From Macrostomum hystrix (Eukaryota > Platyhelminthes > Macrostomidae), in the NCBI GenBank assembly GCA_950097015.1, contig CATNEN010000038.1, positions 19,130,001 to 19,194,000 of the forward strand: a stretch of DNA of 64,000 bases. Direction: 5' to 3'. Under the pieces are notes generated by a model, which searched no databases, was not told where the DNA came from, and saw only the letters and a list, made by a program, of their open reading frames with translations. Shown piece by piece: positions 1-11,284 of the stretch (the stretch's first letter is position 1; each line of letters opens with the position of its first letter). The translations under genes and the position numbers were made by a program.

Positions 1-140
1 ATTTTCTTAACTTATCGTTTGGTTTTATTTAAAACTGATTGAATTTTAGTGCGCCATACTGAAGACCTGTACACCCTTTACGCAACCTTCAGTACACCTT
101 TTAACCAACTGCTGTACACCCTCTATATACCTAACTGCTG

Positions 141-1235
141 TACACCATCTACACTCACTACCCAACCTTCATTACACCCACTACCAAGCCTTCATTACAC
201 TCACTACCCAACCTTCATTACACTCACTACCCAACCTTCATTACACTCACAACCCAACCTTCATTACACCCACTACCCAACCTTCATTACACCCACTACC
301 CAACCTTCATTACACCCACTACCAAGCCTTCATTACACCCTCTACCCAACCTTCATTACACCCACTACCCAACCTTCATTACACCCACTACCCAACCTTC
401 ATTACACCCACTACCCAACCTTCATTACACCCACTACCCAACCTTCATTACACCCACTACCCAACCTTCATTACACCCACTACCCAACCTTCATTACACC
501 CACTACCCAACCTTCATTACACCCACTACCCAACCTTCATTACACCCACTACCCAACCTTCATTACACCCACTACCCAACCTTCATTACACCCACTACAC
601 AACCTTCATTACACCCACTACCCAACCTTCATTACACTCACTACCCAACCTTCATTACACCCACTACCCAACCTTCATTACACCCACTACCCAACCTTCA
701 TTACACCCACTACCCAACCTTCATTACACCCACTACCCAACCTTCATTACACTCACTACCCAACCTTCATTACACCCACTACCCAACCTTCATTACACCC
801 ACTACCCAACCTTCATTACACCCACTACCCAACCTTCATTACACCCACTACCCAACCTTCATTACACCCACTACCCAACCTTCATTACACCCACTACCCA
901 ACCTTCATTACACCCACTACCCAACCTTCATTACACTCACTACCCAACCTTCATTACACCCACTACCCAACCTTCATTACACCCACTACCCAACCTTCAT
1001 TACACCCACTACCCAACCTTCATTACACCCACTACCCAACCTTCAGTACACTCACTACCCAACCTTCAGTACACTCACTACCCAACCTTCATTACACCCA
1101 CTACCCAACCTTCATTACACTCACTACCCAACCTTCATTACACCCACTACCCAACCTTCATTACACCCACTACCCAACCTTCATTACACCCACTACCCAA
1201 CCTTCATTACACCCACTACCCAACCTTCAGTACAC
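141..1235. repeat. 23-bp minisatellite in receptor intron
   Basis: About 47 head-to-tail copies of a 23-bp unit (TTCATTACACCCACTACCCA + ACC), with a few T/C variants. Because 23 is not a multiple of 3, the array reads open as a 23-residue repeat over three units, which is an artefact. It ends about 65 bp before the splice acceptor at 1299-1300, so it occupies the intron upstream of the first visible receptor exon. Confidence 0.95.
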
Positions 1236-1300
1236 TGTTAATCCAACTGCTGTTCAGCCTTTGACTTACCTTTGGTCGCGCTGAAACCCCTCTCCGCCAG

Positions 1301-4300
1301 GTGTGGGGCTACATCCTGGCAGCCTATCTGATCGTGAGCTTCATCCTATTCACCGTGGCCAGATTCAGCCCATTCGAATGGTACAACCCGCACGCCTGCA
1401 ATCCGGACACGGATGTGGTTGAGAATCAGTTCAACATCACCAACAGCCTCTGGTTCACCATTGGCTCACTAATGCAACAGGGTTCGTTACATTTGACTAA
1501 CTGGCTGACTTAATGACTGACTGCTGTCAACCTGAGTTCTTTTGTCTGACAGCTGTCAAACTGATTTCTTTTGTCTGACAGCTGTCAACCTGAGTTCTTT
1601 TGTCTGACAGCTGTCAACCTGAGTTCTTTTGTCTGACAGCTGTCAACCTGAGTTCTTTTGTCTGACAGCTGTCAAACTGATTTCTTTTGTCTGACAGCTG
1701 TCAACCTGAGTTCTTTTGTCTGACAGCTGTCAACCTGAGTTCTTTTGTCTGACAGCTGTCAACCTGAGTTCTTTTGTCTGACAGCTGTCAACTCGAGTTC
1801 TCAGACTGTCACAAATGTTTCTTCGCAGGCTCCGAGATGGCGCCGCGAGCGAATTCCACCAGAATCGTGTCCGGCTCCTGGTGGTTCTTCACGCTGATTA
1901 TGATCAGCTCGTACACGGCCAATCTCGCGGCCTTCCTGACTGTCAAGCGAATGAAGTCGCCTATTGAGAATGTGGAAGATTTGAGCAAGCAGAAGGAGAT
2001 TAACTATGGCATTCTGGAGGGTGGATCTACTTTTCACTTCTTTCAGGTAAAATCATGCTGTCTTTAGATTACGGAATTACAGGTGGGATTAACCTCATCA
2101 AACAGTATAGATTACAGGTGGGATTATCAAACAGTATAGATTACAGGTGAGATTATCAAACAGTATAGATTACAGGTGAGATTATCAAACAGTATAGATT
2201 ACAGGTGAGATTATCAAACAGTATAGATTACAGGTGGGATTGTCAAACAGTATAGATTACAGGTGGAATAACAAACACAAACTGCAGCTAGCATTAAAAA
2301 CGAAGCTATAAATAACAATTTCAGAAAGCCACGATTCCGACCTACAAGAGCATGTTTGACTACATGTCCTCAAACTCGGCCAAGTCGTTTGTCAAGAGTA
2401 CGCCTCAAGGCATCGAACGGGTGCTGCAAGAGAATTACGCGTTCATCTTAGAATCCACCTGGAATGAGTACTATACTCAGCGAAACTGCAAGCTGATGCA
2501 GGTTGGCGGCCTGCTCGACTCCAAGGGCTACGGCATAGGCATGCCTGCCGGTGAGTGCGGAGTGACTGAAGAGTGAGTGAAGAGTGACAGAGGAGTGACT
2601 GAAGAGTAACTGAAGAGGGAAAGAGGAGTGACTGAAGAGTGACATAGATGAGACTAATGAGTGCCGGATGAATGTCCGAAGAGTGACATAAGTGACTAAA
2701 GAGTGACAAATGAGTGACTGAAGAGTGTGATTGGGGAATAACCAGAAAGTGACTAAGAGTGACAGAGGAGTGACTGAACATTCCTAGAAGATTTAATGAA
2801 TATTATTAGAAGAGTGAAAAAATAGCGAGGTAGCAGAGTCATAGCAAAAAATTTCAAAAAAGAGCGAAATATCTATAAAAAGCGGTTATCACTGAACTAA
2901 CAACTAGGGCCTCACAGAAGTACTTTTCCTAAACTTTGAGTTCAGGGTAGTATAGATCATTTATTAAAAGGCTTAACTTTTTGTTTTACTCATTTATTTC
3001 ACTTTGCACAAAATTTGCGATGCTTTTACAAGGCACAAATTAGGTCGTCTAGCTAATTATATTAGAGAATATATTTTTTCTGAACTACTTTAAGTAGCAT
3101 GCTTTTCTTCAGCAGTAATTTTTTTATGTTTTTTTCCTAAATGCTCCTAATAGTCTACTGTTGTAAGTTGCAAGTAGCGAAAACGCACAGAAAACCAAAA
3201 AACCTGCAGGCTCGCCATATGTAGACGTATTCTCTGAGACCATACTGGAGCTGCAGAAGAGCCAGGCCATTGAGAGCCTTCGCCAGAAATGGTGGCGCAA
3301 GTTCAACATTAGCAAGCCGTGCGATGATACTGACGGCCCGGCTGGAAACCGGCACCCGACAAATGCCCTCGGCCTTGAACAAATAGGCGGCGCTTTCATT
3401 ATCCTGACGGCCGGCATGCTGCTGAGTGTGATCTGCGCCGGGATCGAGTTCTGCTTCAAGCACATCAAGCACTCGGTGAGTTATTTATTCCGTATGCTTA
3501 CTTGCTTGTAATGCGGAATTATTAAATTATCGTTGACTGGCAGAAAAATTGGCGCCTGATTGAAACATGACTTTATTGCAGATATTTTGGTAAGAAATGG
3601 CCGCTGATTGGCTGAAAAGTATTTATCAATGATTAGTTAATAAGCAACTCTCGCTGATTGGCTGATAAGCAACTCTCGCTGATTGGCTGAGAAGCAACTA
3701 TCACTGATTGGCTGATAAGCAACTCTCGCTGATTGGCTGATAAGCAACTCTCGCTGATTGGCTGATAAGCAACTTTTGCTGTTTGGCTGATAAGCAACTT
3801 TCGCTGATTGGCTGATAAGCAACTTTCGCTGATTAGCTGATAAGAAACTTTCGCTGATTGGCTGATAAGCAACTTTTGCTGTTTGGCTGATAAGCAACTT
3901 TCGCTGATTGGCTGATAAGCAACATTTGCTGATTGGCTGACAAAAAACTCTCGCTGTTTGTCTGATAAGCAACTTTCGCTGATTGGCTGATAAGCAACAT
4001 TTGCTGTTTGGCTGACAAAAAACTCTCGCTGTTTGTCTGATTAGCAACTCTCGCTGATTGGCTGATAAGCAACTTTTGCTGTTTGGCTGATAAGCAACTC
4101 TCGCTGATTGTCTGATAAGCAACTTTCGCTGATTGGCTGATAAGCAACTCTCGCTGATTAGCTGATAAGAAACTTTCGCTGATTGGCTGATAAGCAACTT
4201 TTGCTGTTTGGCTGATAAGCAACTTTCGCTGATTTGCTGATAAGCAACCCTCGCTGATTGGCTGATAAGCAACTCTCGCTGATTGGCTGATAAGCAACTT

Positions 4301-5003
4301 TTGCTGTTTGGCTGATAAGCAACTCTCGCTGATTGTCTGATAAGCAACTCTCGCTGATTGGCTGACAAAAAACTCTCGCTGATTAGCTGATAAGAAACTT
4401 TCGCTGATTGGCTGATAAGCAACTTTTGCTGTTTGGCTGATAAGCAACTTTCGCTGATTGGCTGATAAGCAACCCTCGCTGATTGGCTGATAAGCAACTC
4501 TCGCTGTTTTTCTGATAAGCCAATTAAAGTTTTAAGCTTTAAATCTCAGTATCATTCCTACTACACTTGTAATAAATATAATTCTGCAGAGTCAGAAATA
4601 TGAAGACCGATAAATTTTTTCAATTCCGGCAACCTTTATGTTTGACACAAATTCTGTCCTTTCTGATTACTGACCACACCAGCCCGGCTCGCTATGCTCA
4701 AACATGTGGGAGGAGCTGAAATTCGCTGTTCAGTGCTGCGTCTCCAGCAAGCGTCGGGCTTCTCGCGATCATTACCAAGTGGCCTATGTTGACGACCAGC
4801 AGCAGCAGCAAAGGCTCCAGCCAATCGACCTCATTGGGGCGCCCTCCGCATCGTGCTCAATCGGCCAGCTATCTCGGCCGGACAACCTGCTATCTAGCCA
4901 GTTGATGCCCGGCTCATTCGGACAGCATCGTCAGCCGGCCCAGCTGATTTTGCAGCAGAGGCCGCCAATGTACAATGATTGTATTAATTCAACGCAGTTA
5001 TGA
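1301..5003 (+). CDS. Kainate-type ionotropic glutamate receptor, 3' half (5' partial)
   Basis: Glutamate-gated cation channel subunit of the plasma membrane. Exons: 1301-1481, 1829-2046, 2325-2550, 3210-3475, 4683-5003 (stop TGA 5001-5003); all have GT/AG borders and the phases join. In order I read the M1 helix ([15 protein letters not shown]), a pre-pore segment [15 protein letters not shown] typical of kainate rather than AMPA receptors, the M2 pore loop [14 protein letters not shown] with Gln at the Q/R site, M3 with the SYTANLAAF gate motif, the S2 ligand-binding half ([19 protein letters not shown]) and M4 ([20 protein letters not shown]). The last exon encodes a cytoplasmic tail ([12 protein letters not shown]) rich in Gln and Ser. 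The amino-terminal domain and S1 lie upstream of the window. Four introns carry four different arrays. A second set of terminal exons lies at 6220-7090. Family assignment is firm; the GRIK subtype is not resolved. Confidence 0.93.
1515..1800. repeat. 29-bp minisatellite, palindromic core
   Basis: About ten copies of a 29-bp unit (CTGTCAACCTGAGTTCTTTT + GTCTGACAG) filling the receptor intron 1482-1828. Each unit contains the perfect 12-bp palindrome TGACAGCTGTCA, so a single strand could form many small hairpins. The array runs to within about 30 bp of the acceptor. Confidence 0.93.
2085..2275. repeat. 29-bp minisatellite with splice-like core
   Basis: About seven copies of GTATAGATTACAGGTGGGAT + TATCAAACA fill the receptor intron 2047-2324. 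Each unit contains TTACAG|GTGRGA, that is, an acceptor-like AG directly joined to a donor-like GT. The real exon before it also ends in CAG|GTAAAA. Confidence 0.9.
2551..2790. repeat. Degenerate GAGTGAC-rich repeat starting at the donor
   Basis: The intron 2551-3209 opens with the donor GTGAGTG and runs straight into degenerate copies of AGAGTGACTGA / GGAGTGACTGAAGAGTGA. The repeat phase is continuous with the donor itself. The rest of the intron (about 2800-3205) is AT-rich with nothing recognised. Confidence 0.75.
3610..4520. repeat. 25-bp minisatellite
   Basis: About 36 copies of a 25-bp unit (GCTGATTGGCTGATAAGCAA + CTCTC) with variant subtypes (TTTGG, ACAAAAAACTC, TAAGAAAC) occurring as mixed blocks. 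It fills most of the receptor intron 3476-4682. The long minus-strand reading frames across it are repeat artefacts. Confidence 0.95.
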
Positions 5004-5083
5004 AAACGCAGTTGACTTTTTTAACTACAAAACTTGCAATTTAGCATTGTGGACCTACGATTTCGCATTATGTAAAACAACAA

Positions 5084-5089
5084 AATAAA
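5084..5089 (+). terminator. AATAAA poly(A) signal of receptor (proximal tail)
   Basis: AATAAA lies 81 bp after the stop codon of the fifth visible receptor exon, at a usual distance for a short 3' UTR. If used, it produces the isoform ending at 5003; reading past it is needed to use the tail exons at 6220-7090. Confidence 0.6.
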
Positions 5090-5439
5090 GAAGGTCTAAA
5101 AAGACATTGAATTATAACTGTCGTCCAAAATTATATTTAAAATTAATTTACTAACTACACTACTGATCATAGAATTGAGTAGCACTTAATGAGTTTCCAA
5201 TTAGAAACATTTTTGTTTTATGCATGCATTTTTATTCAGATACTTTATTAGCCTCGTTCTGCATTCTAAAAATTAACTTAAGACTCTTTGCTTTAACTAA
5301 TTGACAGTAAAAACACCGTGGGGGTATTTCGAATATCCACACATTTTTATAGCTCCCAAAAAATCAACCAATCACCGTGAAAATCCAGAACACGGGTTAA
5401 GTTTTTCTCTGCATCCGATGAAAAAACTTCCACAATCAC

Positions 5440-6058
5440 TGTACACCCTGTACATCACATCACCGTACATCACATCACTGTACATCACATCACTGTACAT
5501 CACATCACTGTACATCACATCACTGTACATCACATCACTGTACATCACATCACTGTACATCACATCACTGTACATCACATCACTGTACATCACATCACTG
5601 TACATCACATCACTGTACATCACATCACTGTACATCACATCACTGTACATCACATCACTGTACATCACATCACTGTACATCACATCACTGTACATCACAT
5701 CACTGTACATCACATCACTGTACATCACATCACTGTACATCACATCACTGTACATCACATCACTGTACATCACATCACTGTACATCACATCACTGTACAT
5801 CACATCACTGTACATCACATCACTGTACATCACATCACTGTACATCACATCACTGTACATCACATCACTGTACGTCACATCACTGTACATCACATCACTG
5901 TACATCACATCACTGTACATCACATCACTGTACATCACATCACTGTACATCACATCACTGTACATCACATCACTGTACATCACATCACTGTACATCACAT
6001 CACTGTACATCACATCACTGTACATCACATCACTGTACGTCACATCACTGTACATCAC
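5440..6058. repeat. 15-bp minisatellite (ACTGTACATCACATC)
   Basis: About 41 nearly identical copies of a 15-bp unit. Divergence is very low (a few T>C or A>G changes), which suggests recent expansion or active homogenisation. A unit length divisible by 3 gives long open frames on both strands (YITSL on +, MYSDV on -); these are rejected as genes. It lies between the two sets of receptor terminal exons. Confidence 0.96.
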
Positions 6059-6219
6059 AAAACATCGACATCGTCTCGTCGGCGTGTCTAGTGGCAGAAA
6101 CCACGAATATAGGCATCGGTTTGCTAATAAAAAAACGCAAACGCAAATAAGTTATCAAAGGCAAAGGAAATGAAGATGAAATATTTTTATGTGCATTGTG
6201 ATCAATGATGGACTTGTAG

Positions 6220-7090
6220 GATCGCCATACAGAGATCTAATCTCCGAGGAGATCCTCCGCATGCAGGAATCCCAGAAGCTGATGCGGTTGAAGATGGCCT
6301 ACTTCAATGCCATTTCGGCAGCGGAGATAATCGACGCCAACTGCTCTAACTCGGGTCAGCGAGCCCAAGAGATGCTTGAACTGACAATCGAACACGTCGG
6401 CGGCGCATTTCTGGCTCTTCTGATAGGTCTGACAGTTGCTGGCCTACTTTGTGGACTGGAGTCTCTTTTACTACGGCCAAGACAACGCTGCGAAAGCGGC
6501 AAAATGGGCCGTAGAAAATGTTTAGAAGCGCCTATGCCGCCAGTGAGTGTAAGGGCCTTTGATTGGATTTGAGTGTCAGCCAATCAGAGAGCAGATAGGG
6601 TACAAGCGAATGAGAGTAGTAGGAAAATGATCCACTCTGCCCCATGCGCACCGATTGGTCGGCGAGGGAGGTGGGGTGGTGGTCAGAGTGTAGGACTGGA
6701 AAGGGGTATGAGGGGTCGGCATGAAGGGGTGTGGGGTATGAGGGGCTGGGCATGTGCCGTACCCTATCTGTCTTCTGATTGGTAGAACTGACTGGTCAGC
6801 GAGTGGTCGCATTCTTTCTTATTTTTTTTATCGCGCCGCTTGGGGTCGTGAAGTTTATGCAAGTCTTTTAAAACAACAAGTATTGCAAGCATTTCTGTGT
6901 ATTTTCTGCCCACAAAAAGTGTTTTCTTATAATTTTTCAGCTTAGCCATGACCGCCCACAACAAGAAATTCGGCAGTTTGATTCGATTTCGGATTATCGA
7001 GACCCAAAAGATAACTGGACCTGTACTGGTCAGCTGGTCTCAAGCACTGCAGCCAATCGATATTGTTCCATTGACGGCTCGTGTCGATGA
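6220..7090 (+). CDS. Second (alternative or duplicated) terminal exon pair of the kainate-type receptor
   Basis: Two exons, 6220-6542 and 6941-7090 (stop TGA 7088-7090). The first starts after TTGTAG in the same phase as the receptor exon at 3210 (both complete a Gly codon, then SPY), so it can be spliced onto the exon ending at 2550. It encodes GSPYRDLISEEILRMQESQK, a linker with one Cys, and a helix (IEHVGGAFLALLIGLTVAGL) equivalent to S2 end plus M4. The second exon adds 49 residues of soluble tail. The conserved KWW of the family is replaced by KMAYFNA. No upstream receptor exons lie between 5003 and 6220, so this is either an alternative 3' end (alternative splicing with polyadenylation) or the remnant of a tandem duplication. 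The open frame and intact splice sites favour use. Confidence 0.72.
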
Positions 7091-7197
7091 TTCACAATGA
7101 TTGACTTCGAATCGAAGCAAAGTCTAGTCTGATTAAAATTTCTCGCAGATGTTGTAGAAAGTACATTTATAAAAATTACTTAAAGTAGTATTCGTTT

Positions 7198-7203
7198 ATT
7201 AAA
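7198..7203 (+). terminator. ATTAAA, candidate poly(A) signal of alternative receptor tail
   Basis: This common AATAAA variant lies 108 bp after the stop at 7090, with nothing better nearby. From about 7210 to 7560 I see only AT-rich sequence and no gene. Confidence 0.3.
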
Positions 7204-7571
7204 GCGTAAATGTATTTTTGTAATGCTTCTACAATTCACTAATTTACGACCCGTTTATGAAAGAACCTTCATTCCTTAACGGCTATCTCAGTGTTTTCTT
7301 AAATTCACTTTGCTGTAAGTAACTATGTCATATATTTCATCAACTCAAGCTGAACTTTTGTGTCGATGACAAAAACTTGACTTACGTCTGACTGGCTTAC
7401 TTCCTGCCAGCCTTCTGAGCCAACGGAAGCTATACGTATGAGAGCTGTGTGGCCTCAATAGACTCAATTGAGTATAGACTCAATTCACCACTTTATAGCC
7501 AGAAGAGAGATGGAGATGATGCGATGCTGGCTTTAGAAAAGCCACCCGATTGTCCGATTGTTCCTTGCGCG

Positions 7572-7579
7572 TATAAAAG
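7572..7579 (+). promoter_or_regulatory. TATA box (TATAAAAG)
   Basis: A consensus TATA box lies 49-56 bp upstream of the ATG at 7628. A start of transcription near 7602-7606 (TCATCCACTTCC) would leave a 5' UTR of about 25 nt. It is the clearest core promoter in the window. Confidence 0.55.
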
Positions 7580-7627
7580 GCTTTTTAGTTTAGAAGTCAT
7601 CCACTTCCATAGCAACTGTTTTCTGCG

Positions 7628-10600
7628 ATGGCTACTGACCAGGAGAGACTGAATCTGGCCACCCGCCTGTCTGAGGAGGCTGTGAGTATGCGCCTCAGGG
7701 CCATCAGCCTGCGAGACGAGGAGGTCTCACGACTGGAGAATGATGCCCGAATGCTTGACGCTGTGCTGGCCAAGATTGAGGCCAACAAATTGAAGAACTA
7801 CCGACAGAATATCAAGTACAAGTCCAGTGAGTGTGCGCTCCGCTGATAAGGTACTTAGCAACTAAAATGGTTATCGTTGGGATGAAGTCTATGGCTATGA
7901 TTTTTCAGAATATATAAGATAATTCACAACCGGCATCAAGATTTTAGTCGTAGTTGGGATCAGGAAATTAATCATAATTGGGATGAGGAAATTGATCAAA
8001 ATTAGGATGAGGAAATTGATCATAATTGGGATCAGGAAAATGATCATAATTGGGATCAGGAAATGGATCCTAATAAGGATCAGGAAATTGATCATATTGG
8101 TATCAGGAAATTGATCATATTGGTATCAGGAAATTGATCATATTGGTATCAGGAAATTGATCATATTGGGATCAGGAAATGGATCCTAATAAGGATCAGG
8201 AAATTGATCATATTGGTATCAGGAAATTGATCATATTGGTATCAGGAAATTGATCATATTGGTATCAGGAAATTGATCATATTGGTATCAGGAAATTGAT
8301 CATATTGGTATCAGGAAATTGATCATATTGGGATCAGGAAATGGATCCTAATAAGGATCAGGAAATTGATCATATTGGTATCAGGAAATTGATCATATTG
8401 GTATCAGGAAATTGATCATATTGGTATCAGGAAATTGATCATATTGGGATCAGGAAATTGATCATATTGGTATCAGGAAATTGATCATATTGGTATCAGG
8501 AAATTGATCATATTGGGATCAGGAAATTGATCATATTGGTATCAGGAAATTGATCATATTGGGATCAGGAAATTGATCATATTGGGATCAGGAAATTGAT
8601 CATATTGGTATCAGGAAATCGATCATAATTAGGATCAGGAAATGGGTCAGAATGGGGATCGGGAAATAATCAAAATTGGGATTAGCATTATCTTGGTTTT
8701 TAATTAGACTAGACATAAGGATATATCAACGATAGGAGTATAGAAATCTACGAGTATATTAGTAGTACCTATTTTTTAAACGAAAACGGGGGATAAATTT
8801 TGTATGAAAACTTCTTAGGTTACTACTACTCTGCTGGCAAGTAGTCACACAGGAAAATTAATTCTCCGAAAAGCAGGGAAAGCGCGCGAAGAGTTTGAAG
8901 AGCGGCTGCAGCGCTGGCGACAGCAGGAGGCCGACGAACCCGACTGGAGGCTGCCGCCGCCGCCGAGGAGTCCGCAAATCCGGCTGGACATGCGGCTGAT
9001 GTGGCCAAGCCAGAAGTCTATCGGCTATTACAGGACCTTGTATCGGCAGCTGGTGCGGCGACCCGAGTCCAGACTGGGGGAAAAGTGCATCCAGGTTGTT
9101 TTCTGGTGGATTCTGATTCTTAGATTCTCAATCATTTGTGTAATTCTTAGAAATAACCTGCTGCAATGGATTCTTAGAAATAACCTGCTGCAATGGATTC
9201 TTAGAAATAACCTGCTGCAATGGATTCTTAGAAATAACCTGCTGCAATGGATTCTTAGAAATAACCTGCTGCAATGGATTCTTAGAAATAACCTGCTGCA
9301 ATGGATTCTTAGGAATAACCTGCTGCAATGGATTCTTAGAAATAACATGCTACTTGATTCTTAGGAATAACCTGCTGCAATGGATTCTTAGAAATAACCT
9401 GCTGCAATGCATTCTTAGAAATAACATGCTACTTGATTCTTAGGAATAACCTGCTGCAATGGATTCTTAGAAATAACCTGCTGCAATGGATTCTTGGAAA
9501 AAGCATGCTGTCTGATTCTTAGAATTAGCCGTTGCCTGATTATTAGAAATACTTACTTGCCTGATTCTTATAGTCATTAGTTTTATTTTCGGAATTAACT
9601 GACTTTCAGATTGTCAGTTAATAACTCGATGGCGAGGTTCTTATAAAACACCGCGGTTGCCTATTATAAGAAATAACCGGTCGCAAGGTTAATAAATTTT
9701 ACTTTATGAAAACTTTATTAGTATTCATGGATCGCCAGATTCTTAACGATAACGTCCATGGCAATATTCTTAAAAACACTTGTTTATACGAGCTATGTTT
9801 CATAGAAAAACTGCGACTTTTGAATTCTGAGAAGGAATGTAAGATCTCAAAAAATCAACAGCTTCATTTCATTTCAGTATTAAACTTTTGACTTGTTTTA
9901 ATCCTTGCTTAAAAAGGCCCTGAAGGAGCGTCCAGGTCTTCAACGCGATGAGGCGATCGCAGACTCAGCCGAAGACAGCTCAAAGCTTTGCTGCCTGGCT
10001 GAGCTGGACAAGGAGCTGAGATCGCGGCCTGCGGCTGGGTGTCAAAGACTGGCGGAAAAGCAGCTGCTCATCAGGGCAGAGCTGCAGGTGAGAGGGCAGT
10101 CGAAATGGGATGTGAGGGAAGTGGAAATGGGATGTGAGGGAAGTGGAAATGAGATGTGAGGGAAGTGGAAATGGGATGTGAGGGAAGTGGAAATGGGATG
10201 TGAGGGAAGTGGAAAAGGGATGTGAGGGAAGTGGAAATCGGATGTGAGGGAAGTGGAAATCGGATGTGAGGGAAGTGGAAATGGGATGTGAGGGAAGTGG
10301 AAATGGGATGTGAGGGAAGTGGAAATGGGATGTGAGGGAAGTGGAAATGGGATGTGAGGGAAGTGGAAATCGGATGTGAGGGAAGTGGAAATGGGATGTG
10401 AGGGAAGTGGAAATGAGATGTGAGGGAAGTGGAAATGGGATGTGAGGGAAGTGGAAATGGGATGTGAGGGAAGTGGAAATGGGATGTGAGGGAAGTGGAA
10501 ATGGGATGTGAGGGAAGTGGAAATGGGATGTGAGGGAAGTGGAAATGGGATGTGAGGGAAGTGGAAATGGGATGTGAGGGAAGTGGAAATGGGATGTCAG

Positions 10601-11268
10601 GGAAGTGGAAATGGGATGTGAGGGAAGTGGAAATGGGATGTGAGGGAAGTGCAAATAGGATCGATTGAAATGGAAGTTGGAAGATAAAACTAGATAAAAA
10701 ACGTAAAAGCTTGGGTAAAAAGTAAATTGAAAAATCTCTTTTCTATTATAATCCCTATTCCCACTTCAGGAGCGAGCAGTGCACAGAATCCTTGAGCAAA
10801 TCGCTGAAACTCGCCAAGCTATTCAGCACTGGCCGCCGCTGCCGCTGTCGGACAGTACTCGACAACTTCTTGACGAATGCCGGAAACGAAAAAAGCGACT
10901 GAAGCTGACAAAAAGGTATTGAGGGGCAAATCGAATACGCTATAGAATATAATATGAGTCAGAGATTGAATGGCCAGTCATTGCGACAAGGTTTAGCGTC
11001 TACGGCTCGTACAACAAGCCGCTGATTGGACAGCCAATGAGACAGGGCTTAGCGTCTACAACAAGCCTACAACAACTACAACAGTATTGCGGAGGCATCA
11101 AACGACAAAGAAAAAAGCGACGACGAGGACAGGGCGGTCTGGCGGCAGGTGCTTAGTTGCAAGTACATTCGAGGCCACGATCCACCAGACGGTCAGCTGC
11201 CAGAGGGCCAGACAGCCATCGAGTTTGTTTTTGGCGGCGCAACCGATGGATCTGATCATGAGAGCTGA
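7628..11268 (+). CDS. Unrecognised five-exon coiled-coil protein, 313 aa
   Basis: Exons 7628-7826, 8853-9094, 9917-10087, 10770-10915, 11085-11268 (stop TGA). Each has a GT/AG border and the phases (1, 0, 0, 2) join without a break, giving 313 residues. I do not recognise the family. Residues 1-85 are predicted helical coiled coil (LATRLSEEAVSMRLRAISL; EEVSRLENDARMLDAVLAKI). A proline patch (WRLPPPPRSP) and a basic Arg/Trp-rich stretch follow, then two more charged helices. The acidic C-terminus (DKEKSDDEDRAVW) leads into SCKYIRGHDPPDGQLP and EGQTAIEFVFGG, the most folded-looking part. There is no signal peptide or membrane segment. A short coiled-coil plus compact end would suit a cytoskeletal, ciliary or kinetochore-type complex subunit, but that is only a guess. 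Three introns hold three unrelated arrays and the 3' UTR a fourth. Confidence 0.75.
7935..8680. repeat. 23-bp minisatellite with TGATCA core
   Basis: About 32 copies of AGGAAATTGATCATATTGGT + ATC, with GGATCC-containing variants. It fills intron 1 (7827-8852) of the coiled-coil gene. Edge units are more diverged (ATAATTGGGATGAGG), the usual pattern of an array homogenised from its middle. Confidence 0.94.
9145..9505. repeat. 27-bp minisatellite
   Basis: About 13 copies of GAAATAACCTGCTGCAATGG + ATTCTTA in intron 2 (9095-9916) of the coiled-coil gene. Decayed copies reach to about 9800. Because 27 is divisible by 3, open frames on both strands are artefacts. Confidence 0.93.
10088..10655. repeat. 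22-bp minisatellite seeded at the splice donor
   Basis: About 25 copies of GTGAGGGAAGTGGAAATGGG + AT. The first, slightly diverged copy begins exactly at the intron 3 donor (CAG|GTGAGAGGGCAG), so every unit carries a donor-like GTGAGG. It fills most of the intron 10088-10769. Confidence 0.94.
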
Positions 11269-11284
11269 TTATTGTGCGATGCGA

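Noticed and set aside
49-1284. 411-codon open frame of Thr/Pro/His/Tyr repeats
   Set aside because: It is the 23-bp array read in three phases; it lies in an intron of a real receptor gene and has no family similarity.
3633-4497. Long minus-strand frames ([12 protein letters not shown] repeats)
   Set aside because: Produced by the 25-bp array; several overlapping frames are open at once and the stretch is an intron of the plus-strand receptor.
5301-6173. 290-codon YITSL repeat protein and its minus-strand MYSDV shadow
   Set aside because: A 15-bp unit divisible by 3 gives open frames on both strands; no start context, signal or splice evidence.
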